In this document: positions 46,172-54,624 of the stretch, piece by piece | Position numbering within the stretch: the first letter of the stretch is position 1 | How the letters are laid out: each line of letters begins with the position of its first letter | Assembly (NCBI GenBank): GCA_014728115.1 | Contig: WJME01000218.1 | Location: 1 to 64,000 of the forward strand | Reading direction: 5' to 3' | Source: Candidatus Zhuqueibacterota bacterium | GTDB lineage: Bacteria; Zhuqueibacterota; Zhuqueibacteria; Residuimicrobiales; Oceaniaggregativiventaceae | DNA: 64,000 nucleotides | The notes under the pieces: generated by a model | Seen by the model: only the letters and a program-made list of their open reading frames with translations | Told to the model about the DNA's origin: nothing | The model's database searches: none | Program-made: the position numbers and the translations under genes

Positions 46172-46276
46172 CTCTATGAGCTTGGTATCAGAAATAATAC
46201 GCTTGTGCTCTTTATCAGCGACAACGGTGAGGCATATGAAGCCAATACAGGAAATTTCAAGGGAGGTGAGGCAAGA
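46172..46276 (+). pseudogene. Relic of a sulfatase (C-terminal part of the catalytic domain)
   Basis: The frame from 46172 reads LYELGIRNNTLVLFISDNG, then a GNFKGGEAR segment. This matches the type I sulfatase stretch LxELGLxDNTLVVFxSDNG...LRGGK. Only about 35 codons remain. The formylglycine motif (CxPxR), the start and the 3-prime end are all missing. It lies directly behind the small Cys gene and before the GC-rich SDR gene, at the edge of a mosaic region. Confidence 0.7.
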
Positions 46277-46314
46277 CCGATCAACATAGCTATCATTCTT
46301 TTATTGCCCTGTTA

Positions 46315-47751
46315 CTATTTTGCCAGGCGCCGGGCCATCCCTCGAAAGATGAACAGATGGAACGGTTTCACCATAACCCAATAGATGCGGCCCCAGAGTC
46401 CGATGGGCCGAAAGGTGGCGGTTTGTTCCAACTCGGGTTTGGCGTTTTGTGGCTGATGGATGTGAAAATAGAGCCAGGCCTCGCCCGGCAGTTTCATTTC
46501 AGCAAAAAGCAAAAGTTGCCGGTTTTTCGGGTCGGCAACGAGCACGCGCCAGAAATCCAGGGCGTCGCCGGGACGCAGATCATATTGATCGCGCCGGCCC
46601 CGGCGCAGCCCGATGCCGCCCCAGAGCAGATCTAAAACGCCGCGCAGCTTCCACAAAAAATTACAGCAAGTCCAGCCGTTTTTGCCCCCGATAGACCACA
46701 CCCGCTCCCACACCTGTTCCACTGATGAGCCTAACGGGACCCGCTGCTCGTCGCGAAAGACGCCGAATTCCGGCACCTCAACATGCGGTGCGATTTTAGC
46801 CTCGGCAGATGAAGTGATGTACGAGTCGATCCAGCTAGAGGGCACGGTTTGTTGCTGAATGACGGCCAGCGCCCGTTTGACCGCGTCCTTGTATGAGAGC
46901 GGCTGAATGCCAAGCCGGTCGGCCAGGTCATTGGGACGGCAGACGACCCGGATTTTCATGCTGTCCACCAGATTGACCGCCAGCTTGTACGAGGTGTTGG
47001 TAACGAAATACAGCCAGTAGGACGACAAGCGCGGGGTCATCACCGGCACGATAAAAATATGGCGTTTGAGCTGGCGCACCCCGGCATATTGCAGTAACAT
47101 GTCTTTGTAGGTGAGCACATCCGGTCCGCCGATATCGACTGTGGCACCAATAGTTTCATCATCATGCAACACACCAAGCAGGAACCTGAGCACATCGCCG
47201 ATGGCAATGGGCTGGGTTTCGGTCAGTAACCAACGCGGCGCGATCATGACCGGCAGCTTTTCCACGAGGTCGCGGATAATCTCGAAACTGGCACTGCCCG
47301 AGCCGACAATGATGCCGGCGCGCAGCACGGTCACAGGGATCGGTCCCGTTTGCAGGACGTGCTCCACCTGCCGGCGTGATTTAAGATGGCGTGACAGATT
47401 CTTTTCGTTGCTGATGCCGCTGAGGTAAATGATTCGTCGGGCATGTGTCTGCGCCATCATGCGGCTAAAATGTTCGGCAGCCCGGATTTCCAGAGATTCG
47501 AAATCCTTGAGCGACGATGACATGGAATGAATCAGATAATAGGCCGTGTCAATATCTGCGGGAAGTAAATCGGGAACCGGCTCATCCAGCCAGTCCACGG
47601 TGATGATGTCGATGGAATCGCGCAGGGATTCGGGTGGAGCGAAACGTTTTGGATCACGAACCGCACAAACTACATGGTGGCCGTTTTCGATTAAAAGCGG
47701 CAACAGCCGTTTGCCGATATAGCCGTTTGCACCGGTGAGCAGGATTTTCAT
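46315..47751 (-). CDS. SDR-family oxidoreductase with C-terminal DUF2867-like domain
   Basis: 478 residues from the ATG at 47751. An atypical SDR/NmrA-like Rossmann domain (GANGYIGKRLLPLL, then YYLIHSM and VLRAGIIVGSGSASFEI) fills the first ~290 residues. A DUF2867-type domain follows, with GGKNGWTCCNFLWKLRGVLDLLWGG and RPGDALDFWRV. It probably modifies or binds a lipid- or quinone-like substrate. The gene is visibly richer in GC than most of its neighbours (45 of 60 bases at 46561-46620) and lies between gene relics, which suggests horizontal transfer. Confidence 0.85.
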   Translation of the reverse strand: MKILLTGANGYIGKRLLPLLIENGHHVVCAVRDPKRFAPPESLRDSIDIITVDWLDEPVPDLLPADIDTAYYLIHSMSSSLKDFESLEIRAAEHFSRMMAQTHARRIIYLSGISNEKNLSRHLKSRRQVEHVLQTGPIPVTVLRAGIIVGSGSASFEIIRDLVEKLPVMIAPRWLLTETQPIAIGDVLRFLLGVLHDDETIGATVDIGGPDVLTYKDMLLQYAGVRQLKRHIFIVPVMTPRLSSYWLYFVTNTSYKLAVNLVDSMKIRVVCRPNDLADRLGIQPLSYKDAVKRALAVIQQQTVPSSWIDSYITSSAEAKIAPHVEVPEFGVFRDEQRVPLGSSVEQVWERVWSIGGKNGWTCCNFLWKLRGVLDLLWGGIGLRRGRRDQYDLRPGDALDFWRVLVADPKNRQLLLFAEMKLPGEAWLYFHIHQPQNAKPELEQTATFRPIGLWGRIYWVMVKPFHLFIFRGMARRLAK

Positions 47752-47848
47752 GGTCTGTCCCCTTTTCATCAATATACAAAAAACAGGACGAGAAAGCGAG
47801 TAATTCCGTTCGGATTTCAGGTAAAACGGCTTTTACAGAAAAGCACAT

Positions 47849-48043
47849 TCACGTTGAGACGCTAATGAAGGTCTTATTGATCTGCCAAATGTGTGGTGAA
47901 TTTCGGAAAAGCTTTTTGTTGGTCGTAATCAATGGACACGCGAGATCCTGTGCCAGGGCAATGTATACGCAATCATAAGCACGACATCCCGATTTTTCTT
48001 GGCAAAACCAAATATCGCGATATTGCCGCATGAGAGATCGCAT
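47849..48043 (-). pseudogene. Truncated PIN-domain toxin (VapC-like) relic
   Basis: The frame contains AYDCVYIALAQDLACPLITTNKKL, the typical C-terminal part of VapC PIN domains (AYDAxYLALAxxLxxPLVTADxxL). About 60 codons remain of the usual ~130. The N-terminal acidic residues, a proper start and any antitoxin gene are absent. Confidence 0.6.
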
Positions 48044-48495
48044 CGTTTATCGCCACGCCCCGACGGATGCAACGGTGAGCACGGGATCAGCAGAGCGGGA
48101 ACAGATAAAACAAAGAGTTTGGTTTGTTGGCGGCCAGAGGCTTTTTAGCTTTTTGGATTTTTCATAATGAGGACAAAAGCCGGTGCACTGACAGGCACAC
48201 AGGCCACTCGTTTGACCGGTTCTTCCATTCGGGTTTTTCGTGCGCATTCATGTCATTCGTGGACTGGTTTTTATGGTGGATTGGGTATCCCACCGGGTTA
48301 TACCGCACCCAGAACATCTCTCCCCTGAAATGCGCCTGCGAACACACAAAGAACTCATACGTCGATAAATCACCTGGCCAGCGTATAAAAAAAGCCTTGG
48401 AACGCATTTTACCCCCCAAAAAACGCATTCTAAGGCCTGTTTTAAGGCGTTTTCGCGCCCTTTTTTATCAATAGTTTAATTTGGTCCGACCCCAA
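48044..48495. other. Non-coding, decayed stretch
   Basis: About 450 bases in which open frames exist on both strands but carry no motif, no ribosome-binding site and no coding-like composition. It joins the PIN relic to the FN3 relic and is best read as degraded sequence. Confidence 0.5.
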
Positions 48496-48714
48496 TCAGA
48501 ATAGGATGCACACATCAAAATCCTGGCAAGTTGACCAACTGCTTGTGTATCCTTTGTTGTCTACTGATTGGACTTTGAAATAGTATGTATTTCCTAAGCC
48601 AAGAGCTCCTGAAGTTACTGATGTTAAAGATGTTTGTCTGTCCTGAAGAAGCATATTTCCCGGACTGTTGACCGGTTCTGTAGCACAGGCCCGGGAATTC
48701 TCCTGTTTCCGCGG
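48496..48714 (-). pseudogene. Relic of a secreted FN3-domain protein
   Basis: A minus-strand frame of 73 codons reads LTSVTSGALGLGNTYYFKV, then QSVDNKGYTSSWS. This is the typical second half of a fibronectin type III domain. There is no start codon with a site, and nothing recognisable precedes it. It is probably a fragment of a large exported protein. Confidence 0.55.
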
Positions 48715-48747
48715 TCAGAAAGACTCCGGGGATTTTCATCCACAATA

Positions 48748-49905
48748 TCAAAACGCCGCGTCAATCGATTTTTTCGGAGACAGTGTTCGCAAAAACGCAT
48801 CAACCGGCAAACATTGCACGTCATTAATCAACAATTTCTCAGTTCCCCGATATAATAAAATACACTGTGCCTGGGGATAATCGGTGCGAAAGGCTTTTAA
48901 TCCTTTTAAATCCTGGTTGCGCACCTGTTTGGCATTCTTGACTTCAATGGCGATGATGCCGCTTTCTCCATAAAGAATAAAATCAACCTCAACACCGCTT
49001 TGGGTGCGCCAATAGTACAGATCATTTTTTTCAGCGCTATAAGCAAGAAACGCTTTTAAATGCTGCGCCACAAGCCCTTCCAGTGCTGCCCCGGATATAT
49101 CCTCCGGCCTATCCAGCGGCCCCCTGGGACGCAGGGTACGAAAGACACCGCAATCGTACACATAAAATTTGGGATGTCTGACAACAGTCCGTTTTGCTTT
49201 TTTGGTGAACACCGGAATTCGGTAGGCCAGCAAAATATCTTGCAGAATGTGAATATAGCCCTCGACGACTTTGCGTTCAATTTGCGCCTCGCGGGCAACA
49301 TTACTGATGTTGAGCTGTGCACCATGCGAAAAACTGATCGATTCGAGAAAACGGTGAAAAGCGCCGATATTCCTGACAAGTCCCTCCTGCTGCACCTCTT
49401 CCTGCACATAAAGCGACACATATGCATCCAGCGTCGCACGCGGCTCTGCGCTTTTGGCCACAACCGGCACCAGTCCACGATCGAGGACCTCTTCAAATGA
49501 CGAATCCATATCTTCGGAAAGCATAAAAGGATGCATCGTGTAATAATGCAGGCGTCCCACTAACAAATTTACACCGGTTCGTTTGAGCTTGCGGGCACTG
49601 GAACCGGTCAGGATGAATTGTTTGTTCTTGTGCTCTTCCACCAGTGCATGCACAACGCCCAATAAATCCGGGATTTTCTGTACCTCATCGATGATGATGA
49701 TATTTTTATCCGGATTGCCTTCGACTCGCTCTCTGAGACGTTCGGGAAAAGCCGACAATGACCGATACACATCAGCCATCAACAAATCTATCCACAGTGC
49801 ATTTTGATAATGATGTTTTAAAAACGTAGACTTGCCGGTTCCGCGCGGGCCGAACAGAAAATAGGATTGTTCGGGCGGTGAAAAATGCCGGTTAATATAT
49901 TTCAT
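48748..49905 (-). CDS. AAA ATPase with DUF4143 (archaeal-type ATPase/nuclease-like C-terminus)
   Basis: 385 residues from the ATG at 49905. An N-terminal P-loop (GPRGTGKST) is followed by IIIIDEVQKIPD (Walker B) and LTGSSARKLKR (sensor). A winged-helix-like middle leads to the DUF4143 C-terminal domain, with YYWRTQSGVEVDFIL and AIEVKNAKQ, a restriction-endonuclease-like D...ExK pattern. These proteins are widespread, often solitary and of unknown cellular role; many sit in variable regions. Twin palindromes lie 41-100 bases upstream. It is transcribed away from the coiled-coil gene at 50225. Confidence 0.88.
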   Translation of the reverse strand: MKYINRHFSPPEQSYFLFGPRGTGKSTFLKHHYQNALWIDLLMADVYRSLSAFPERLRERVEGNPDKNIIIIDEVQKIPDLLGVVHALVEEHKNKQFILTGSSARKLKRTGVNLLVGRLHYYTMHPFMLSEDMDSSFEEVLDRGLVPVVAKSAEPRATLDAYVSLYVQEEVQQEGLVRNIGAFHRFLESISFSHGAQLNISNVAREAQIERKVVEGYIHILQDILLAYRIPVFTKKAKRTVVRHPKFYVYDCGVFRTLRPRGPLDRPEDISGAALEGLVAQHLKAFLAYSAEKNDLYYWRTQSGVEVDFILYGESGIIAIEVKNAKQVRNQDLKGLKAFRTDYPQAQCILLYRGTEKLLINDVQCLPVDAFLRTLSPKKSIDAAF

Positions 49906-49945
49906 GCCGTCACCTGTTATTTTTTTTAATATACAAAAATTAATA

Positions 49946-50004
49946 AAAAATGGAAACATAATTTCCATTTTTGCTGCAAAAATGGAAATACCGATTCCAT
50001 TTTT
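49946..50004. promoter_or_regulatory. Two palindromic operator-like sites between divergent genes
   Basis: Perfect 11-bp arms at 49946-49956 and 49962-49972 (AAAAATGGAAA and complement). Perfect 10-bp arms follow at 49978-49987 and 49995-50004. The centres are 32 bases apart, about three helical turns. The adjacent inner arms also form a 14-bp palindrome (49961-49974 with 49976-49989). The four alternating TGGAA half-sites suggest cooperative binding of a dimeric repressor. Confidence 0.55.
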
Positions 50005-50224
50005 TTCAGTTTGGTCTCATGGACAAGTGCAGTTTAAAACAGTCTCTGTGTCTGGATTTTTCATCACTGTCTTTTCTACAGTATTTAGAAAAATTGTTAT
50101 TTTCGCCGATCTGAAGCAGAAATATCGAGTCCGCAAAAAGGGTAGAGTACTCTTACTTGATGACCCATTTTTCGCTTGCATAAGACCGCTAAATTATTTA
50201 ATTGTAAGAAAAGGAGATCTCTTG

Positions 50225-50566
50225 ATGCCGATTATCACGGTCGAAAAACCACTCAAAGACAAGCTGGGCGATGAAGCAGTGGACAGTCTAATACGCCTTA
50301 TCAATCAAACCCAGACTGAACAAAAGGCAGAACTGCTGGAATTTGTCGAGGAGAAATTCGAACACCGTTTAACTCTTGAAATCGGTAAAGTCAATGAACG
50401 GCTGACCGAGGAAATCGGCAATGTAAACGAGCGTATCACCCAGGAAACCAGCAAACTGGATGTCAAAATCGAAAGCACCCGAGCAGACCTGATCAAATGG
50501 ATGTTCATTTTTTGGATCGGTCAGGTAGCCGCACTTTTGGGGATTTTATTCGCCTTTTTCAAGTAA
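50225..50566 (+). CDS. Small coiled-coil protein with C-terminal membrane anchor (DUF1640/LA_3696-like)
   Basis: 113 residues from the ATG at 50225, preceded by AAGGAGATCTCTTG. The N-terminus reads MPIITVEKPLKDKLG. A long coiled coil follows (about 30-85, with heptad-like repeats such as NERLTEEIGNVNERITQE), then one C-terminal membrane helix (WMFIFWIGQVAALLGILFAFF). This is the layout of the DUF1640/LA_3696-type proteins, whose function in bacteria is unknown. It is divergent from the DUF4143 gene and shares its palindrome-bearing control region. Confidence 0.75.
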   Translation: MPIITVEKPLKDKLGDEAVDSLIRLINQTQTEQKAELLEFVEEKFEHRLTLEIGKVNERLTEEIGNVNERITQETSKLDVKIESTRADLIKWMFIFWIGQVAALLGILFAFFK

Positions 50567-50672
50567 TCTCTTTTTCAGCTGTCTTGCTCTTGTCAATTTT
50601 TCCACCTGCATGTCTTTTCCCTCGCCTTTCTGGTATACAACCCATCATGGCTTTTTAACAACAGAGGAACCC

Positions 50673-52331
50673 ATGTGTATAAAAATGCTAGTGATGTTAT
50701 TCACGATAATGTTATTCCAATCCAACCTGAACGCTAATCCGGTGGATATTGCTCAACGCAATGGTCAGCAGGCACGTGAGGCTCTGGTCCGCAACCATCA
50801 CGTGTTGCAAGCCTATCTGAAACGCATGGATCCGGTGACCAAACTCTTGCCCCGCCGCGGTGATAACAGGACGTGGTATGTGCGCGACTCGGCAGCTGAT
50901 CTCTATCCCTTTCTGGTGATGGCGGCCTATTTTACCGACCGCGATGTATATCACAACCAAATGCACGAGATTCTGCGCCAGGAACTTTGGCATTCCACCC
51001 GCATCGGCCGGCTGTCAGACAATGTCATGCCGGGCGGAGCAGGATTTGAACATGAAACCGCTGATTTGAATCGTATTATCTTTGGCTCTTGCGAGTATGT
51101 CAAAGATGGATTGATTCCACTGACTGAGCTTTTGGGACACCATGCCTGGTATGAACGCATGCGCGGTATCGTGGATGACATGATCAAACATGCCCCCTAT
51201 GAAACCCGATATGGACGCGTGCCCTCGATGAGTGATGAAGTCAACGGAGAATTTTTACAGGCATTGACCCGGTTGAGCTATCTGACCCGAGAGCCGCGCT
51301 ATATAAATCAGGCCATGGCTATTGTTGATTTTTATTTCAAAGAGGTCATTCCCAAATCCAATGGCTTGCCAGCCCATATCTGGGATCTCGACACCGGCCA
51401 ACCGGAAACCGATATGTTTAATTTTGCAGATCATGGCAATGAAATTATCGGCGGGCTGTCCGAGTGGGTTTTTTTTCTCAAAGAGACAGGCCATCCCCGT
51501 TTTACAGACTTTGAAGCGCCGATGATCCGGTTGATGGATCGGCTTTTGGAGGTTGGACTAAATGCTGATGGGGTCTGGATTTCCAAAATAAAGCCATCCA
51601 ATATGGAGATTATCGATAAACGTCATGCCCATTGCTGGGGTTATCTTTTTAATGCCGTCTATACCACCTGGTTGATCAGCGGAGAACAGCGGTTTTTGCA
51701 GGCCACCCAGCAGGCCCTGCAGGCTGTCACTGAGAATCCTGCCTATCTCGATGATCCCCTGGGCAGCGGCCGTAACTATGGCTCCAATGCTTATTCGGAT
51801 GCCATCGAAAGCGCAATTGTGTTTCTGAATCGTCTGCCGAACGAGCGAACGTCTGCGGTATTGGACGCCTGTGTAAAGCGTTTTCTCGGACGTCAAAGAG
51901 AGGATGGTATCATCGAAAACTGGTATGGCGACGGCAATTACGTGCGCACAGCCCTGATGTTTGCCCTGATGAAATCCCAGGGCGCCTGGCTCGAACCCTG
52001 GCGAGCCGATCTATCATTAGGGGCGGTCAGGCAGGATGAAACGCTTCTGCTCACGCTCGAATGCGAGTCGCCATGGGAAGGAGTCATTCGATTCGATATC
52101 CCCCGACATCGGCTGTTTTTTAATTTGCCGGTCAATTATCCGCGGCTGAACGAGTTCCCGGAATGGTTTGTCGTAGATCAGGATGCGCTTTACCGGGTTG
52201 ATATCCAAGGCCAGCATAAACACCGGACAGGCGGAGAGCTGAGAAGAGGTCTTGCCGTACAGGCAGAACAAGGCTCTGCAACGATCGTCACTGTACATTC
52301 ACTGCCTGGTCCTCCTTATAGAGGAAAATAA
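50673..52331 (+). CDS. Secreted helical-barrel glycosidase/lyase-like protein
   Basis: 552 residues from the ATG at 50673, preceded by AGAGGA. A signal peptide (near LNAN) leads into a long helical domain with repeated aromatic and acidic helix starts (WYVRDSAADLYPFLVMAAYF, PSMSDEVNGEFLQALTRLSYL, ADHGNEIIGGLSEWVFFLKE, DKRHAHCWGYLFNAVYTTWLI). This fits an (alpha/alpha)6 barrel. A short beta domain closes it (about 445-540). I cannot assign a CAZy family; homologues I recall are uncharacterised. There is no sorting domain, so it may be periplasmic. It is convergent with the VIT/VWA gene. Confidence 0.7.
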   Translation: MCIKMLVMLFTIMLFQSNLNANPVDIAQRNGQQAREALVRNHHVLQAYLKRMDPVTKLLPRRGDNRTWYVRDSAADLYPFLVMAAYFTDRDVYHNQMHEILRQELWHSTRIGRLSDNVMPGGAGFEHETADLNRIIFGSCEYVKDGLIPLTELLGHHAWYERMRGIVDDMIKHAPYETRYGRVPSMSDEVNGEFLQALTRLSYLTREPRYINQAMAIVDFYFKEVIPKSNGLPAHIWDLDTGQPETDMFNFADHGNEIIGGLSEWVFFLKETGHPRFTDFEAPMIRLMDRLLEVGLNADGVWISKIKPSNMEIIDKRHAHCWGYLFNAVYTTWLISGEQRFLQATQQALQAVTENPAYLDDPLGSGRNYGSNAYSDAIESAIVFLNRLPNERTSAVLDACVKRFLGRQREDGIIENWYGDGNYVRTALMFALMKSQGAWLEPWRADLSLGAVRQDETLLLTLECESPWEGVIRFDIPRHRLFFNLPVNYPRLNEFPEWFVVDQDALYRVDIQGQHKHRTGGELRRGLAVQAEQGSATIVTVHSLPGPPYRGK

Positions 52332-52370
52332 ATCCGGCAAAACCGAACCCTCGACAGGAGCATTCGAGAA

Positions 52371-54608
52371 TCAATATATTTCATAGATCTTTGCATCGAA
52401 ATAAAACCGCACATTCTGTCCCAGAGCGAGCAGGGGGGCGACATCCGGATTTTTCTGCACCAGGTCAAAATATGCCTTTGAGGCAAAAGCGATGCGCACA
52501 GAATCTTGTGTCACATTATTTTTCTGGAGGTACGAGTCGATCCACACGCCGTTGTTTTGATAGATCGCCCGGCCCAGAACCTGTCTGACCTGTTGGGAGA
52601 TATTTTGGGTTTTTCCGTTTTTGTCTTTGTAATCGAGTCTTTCCTGACCCTGGCGGGTATGGGCGACATTATCTGCTTTGTTGAGTGCGGCGACCTCCTG
52701 GCTGGCCTGGATGCTCGCTCTGCCGCTCTTTGTTTCCATTGCGGTGTATTCCTGTCTAAATCGTTCTGGAATTTCAGGTCCTGACGCCTCTTCCGGCATA
52801 AACATTTGGTAGCGTCGGGGAAGCTCATTTCTGGCCACGCGGATTCGTTCATCTTCCATGATCAGATAACTGGTATAGGGAGTCACGATGCCATAGGTTC
52901 TGGCCAGATCGGTCACCTCTTGAACCAGCTCCAGTTCTTCTCCGTGTAAGCGGATCAGATCCAACAGGTAGCCAACCCGTCTGGATGCCCAGAGCACAGG
53001 GATGAAATCGTGTTGGCGATTGTTTTTTTCCAGATTCACCCGATAGTGAAAAGATCTGTCCGTCCCCTTGTATTTTCCTGACAATATCACCTCTCCCTCC
53101 CCGCCTTTTCGGTATCTGCCCAGAATGGTGAGATTCGTTCCAAGAAACAGATCCGGAAGAGGAAAAGGATGCATCTGGTAAGGCCTGGCAGGAGAATCAA
53201 ACACCAGCGATACATCGGTGAGAACCGGTGACCGGACCTTGTCGTAAAATTGTTGAATTTTCAATTCAATGTCTTCAGAGGGTGAAATATACGAGCGGCT
53301 GGCATGGGTGAGTTCTGTGATCTTGTCCAGGAGATGGGTATTGATTTCATCGCCGATGCCAAACGTGAAAATGCGTTGTGACTTTGTATTGCTCTTTTTG
53401 ATTTTTTCGAGCAATTCCGCCTCATCTGTGAGTCCGATGGTGGGTTTGCCATCGGTAACAAAGATGATGAGATGTGGCCGGCCGGACTCGTCCTCAGAAG
53501 CCAAAGCCAGTTGCAGGGCATGCTCGATATTGGTGCCGCCCACGGGGTTCAATGCCGAGATAAAATCAAAGGCTTCATTCTTGGCCTGTTCGTTCACATT
53601 TACAGGGTCATTGAACAGGCCATAGGCTTCGGTGGAAAAACGGATGATCTGAAAACGGTCGCTGTCGTTCAGATGATCCACACAATAGTTGAGCGCTTTT
53701 TTCGCCTGCTCAAGTTTTTTCCCGGCCATGCTGCCGGATACATCCAGGACAAAAGTGATATCTTTGGGCTGGATCTCGTTTCCATTGATATCCAGGGCAG
53801 GGGTAACTGTGAGAAAAAAGAATCCATCCTCAGAACTTTTTTTATACGAGAGCAGAGACAGGCCGATGTCCTGATCGCGGTGATCGAAATAGAGTTTAAA
53901 ATCAATGTCCGGTTTAATATGATCCTTTTCAAAGCTCAAAAGCGCATGATCCGGGCCTTTACGCACGAGGTCGATGTCATGGGTGGGACACTGGATTGTT
54001 CCCAACTCATGCTTTGACTGTATATTCACCCGAATGCTCACCTTTTTCAAGGGCTTGGCCGAAAACTTTTCTGTATTCAAGGGATAGACATATTCGGTTA
54101 TGCCGTTGTCCTGATGCAGGATTTCCCTGTAAGAGATGATCACTTTTTTCTGCTTGTGCGGTTCGATGGGAAAAATACGTACTTTGAACACCCCTTGTTG
54201 GCTGTATTCCAGGAGGGCCGGATCTCGCATGGAGCGTACGATATCGAGATAATATTTTTTTGCAGCTTCAGCATCCAAGAGTTCGGCGGATTGTTGTTGT
54301 CCATTGATACTCATGCTGAAATTGTTTATCACCGCCCCTTTCGGAACAGGAAAGAGATAAATCCCTTCTAACTGTCGATCAGAATCGTTATAAAATGCCT
54401 GATCGATGCGGGTCGTGGCAACCTGGTCATCGATTTGTACATCCACATGATGATAGACCACTTGCAGGGGAAAGGGATTGAACGGCCGGGGAGGGGGAAT
54501 ATAAGGGGGCCGGGGTATGATAATCAAACCATCTGCGAATACAGGACATATCAGGACGACAATCAGCAGAATCGATAAAGTCCAGGCTCTACCGGTATGA
54601 AATGACAT
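52371..54608 (-). CDS. Exported VIT/VWA-domain protein
   Basis: 745 residues from the ATG at 54608, after CCGGAGAATCGCC. The signal peptide ends near VFADG and is followed by a proline-rich stretch. A VIT domain comes next (about 40-150, ATTRIDQAFYND, GIYLFPVPKGA). The von Willebrand A domain (about 280-450) has a complete MIDAS: DVSGSM, a Thr in GGTNIEHAL and Asp in VTDGKPT. The ~70-residue C-terminal tail carries a W-D...AYFDL pattern common in bacterial VIT-VWA proteins. The proteins probably bind partners through Mg2+ at the envelope; no pathway is known. It is co-transcribed with the VWA gene 16 bases upstream. Confidence 0.88.
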   Translation of the reverse strand: MSFHTGRAWTLSILLIVVLICPVFADGLIIIPRPPYIPPPRPFNPFPLQVVYHHVDVQIDDQVATTRIDQAFYNDSDRQLEGIYLFPVPKGAVINNFSMSINGQQQSAELLDAEAAKKYYLDIVRSMRDPALLEYSQQGVFKVRIFPIEPHKQKKVIISYREILHQDNGITEYVYPLNTEKFSAKPLKKVSIRVNIQSKHELGTIQCPTHDIDLVRKGPDHALLSFEKDHIKPDIDFKLYFDHRDQDIGLSLLSYKKSSEDGFFFLTVTPALDINGNEIQPKDITFVLDVSGSMAGKKLEQAKKALNYCVDHLNDSDRFQIIRFSTEAYGLFNDPVNVNEQAKNEAFDFISALNPVGGTNIEHALQLALASEDESGRPHLIIFVTDGKPTIGLTDEAELLEKIKKSNTKSQRIFTFGIGDEINTHLLDKITELTHASRSYISPSEDIELKIQQFYDKVRSPVLTDVSLVFDSPARPYQMHPFPLPDLFLGTNLTILGRYRKGGEGEVILSGKYKGTDRSFHYRVNLEKNNRQHDFIPVLWASRRVGYLLDLIRLHGEELELVQEVTDLARTYGIVTPYTSYLIMEDERIRVARNELPRRYQMFMPEEASGPEIPERFRQEYTAMETKSGRASIQASQEVAALNKADNVAHTRQGQERLDYKDKNGKTQNISQQVRQVLGRAIYQNNGVWIDSYLQKNNVTQDSVRIAFASKAYFDLVQKNPDVAPLLALGQNVRFYFDAKIYEIY

Positions 54609-54624
54609 GGCGATTCTCCGGGAT

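Noticed and set aside
48162-48428. 88-codon minus-strand frame in the decayed region
   Set aside because: Composition is not protein-like and no start site is visible; likely chance frame.
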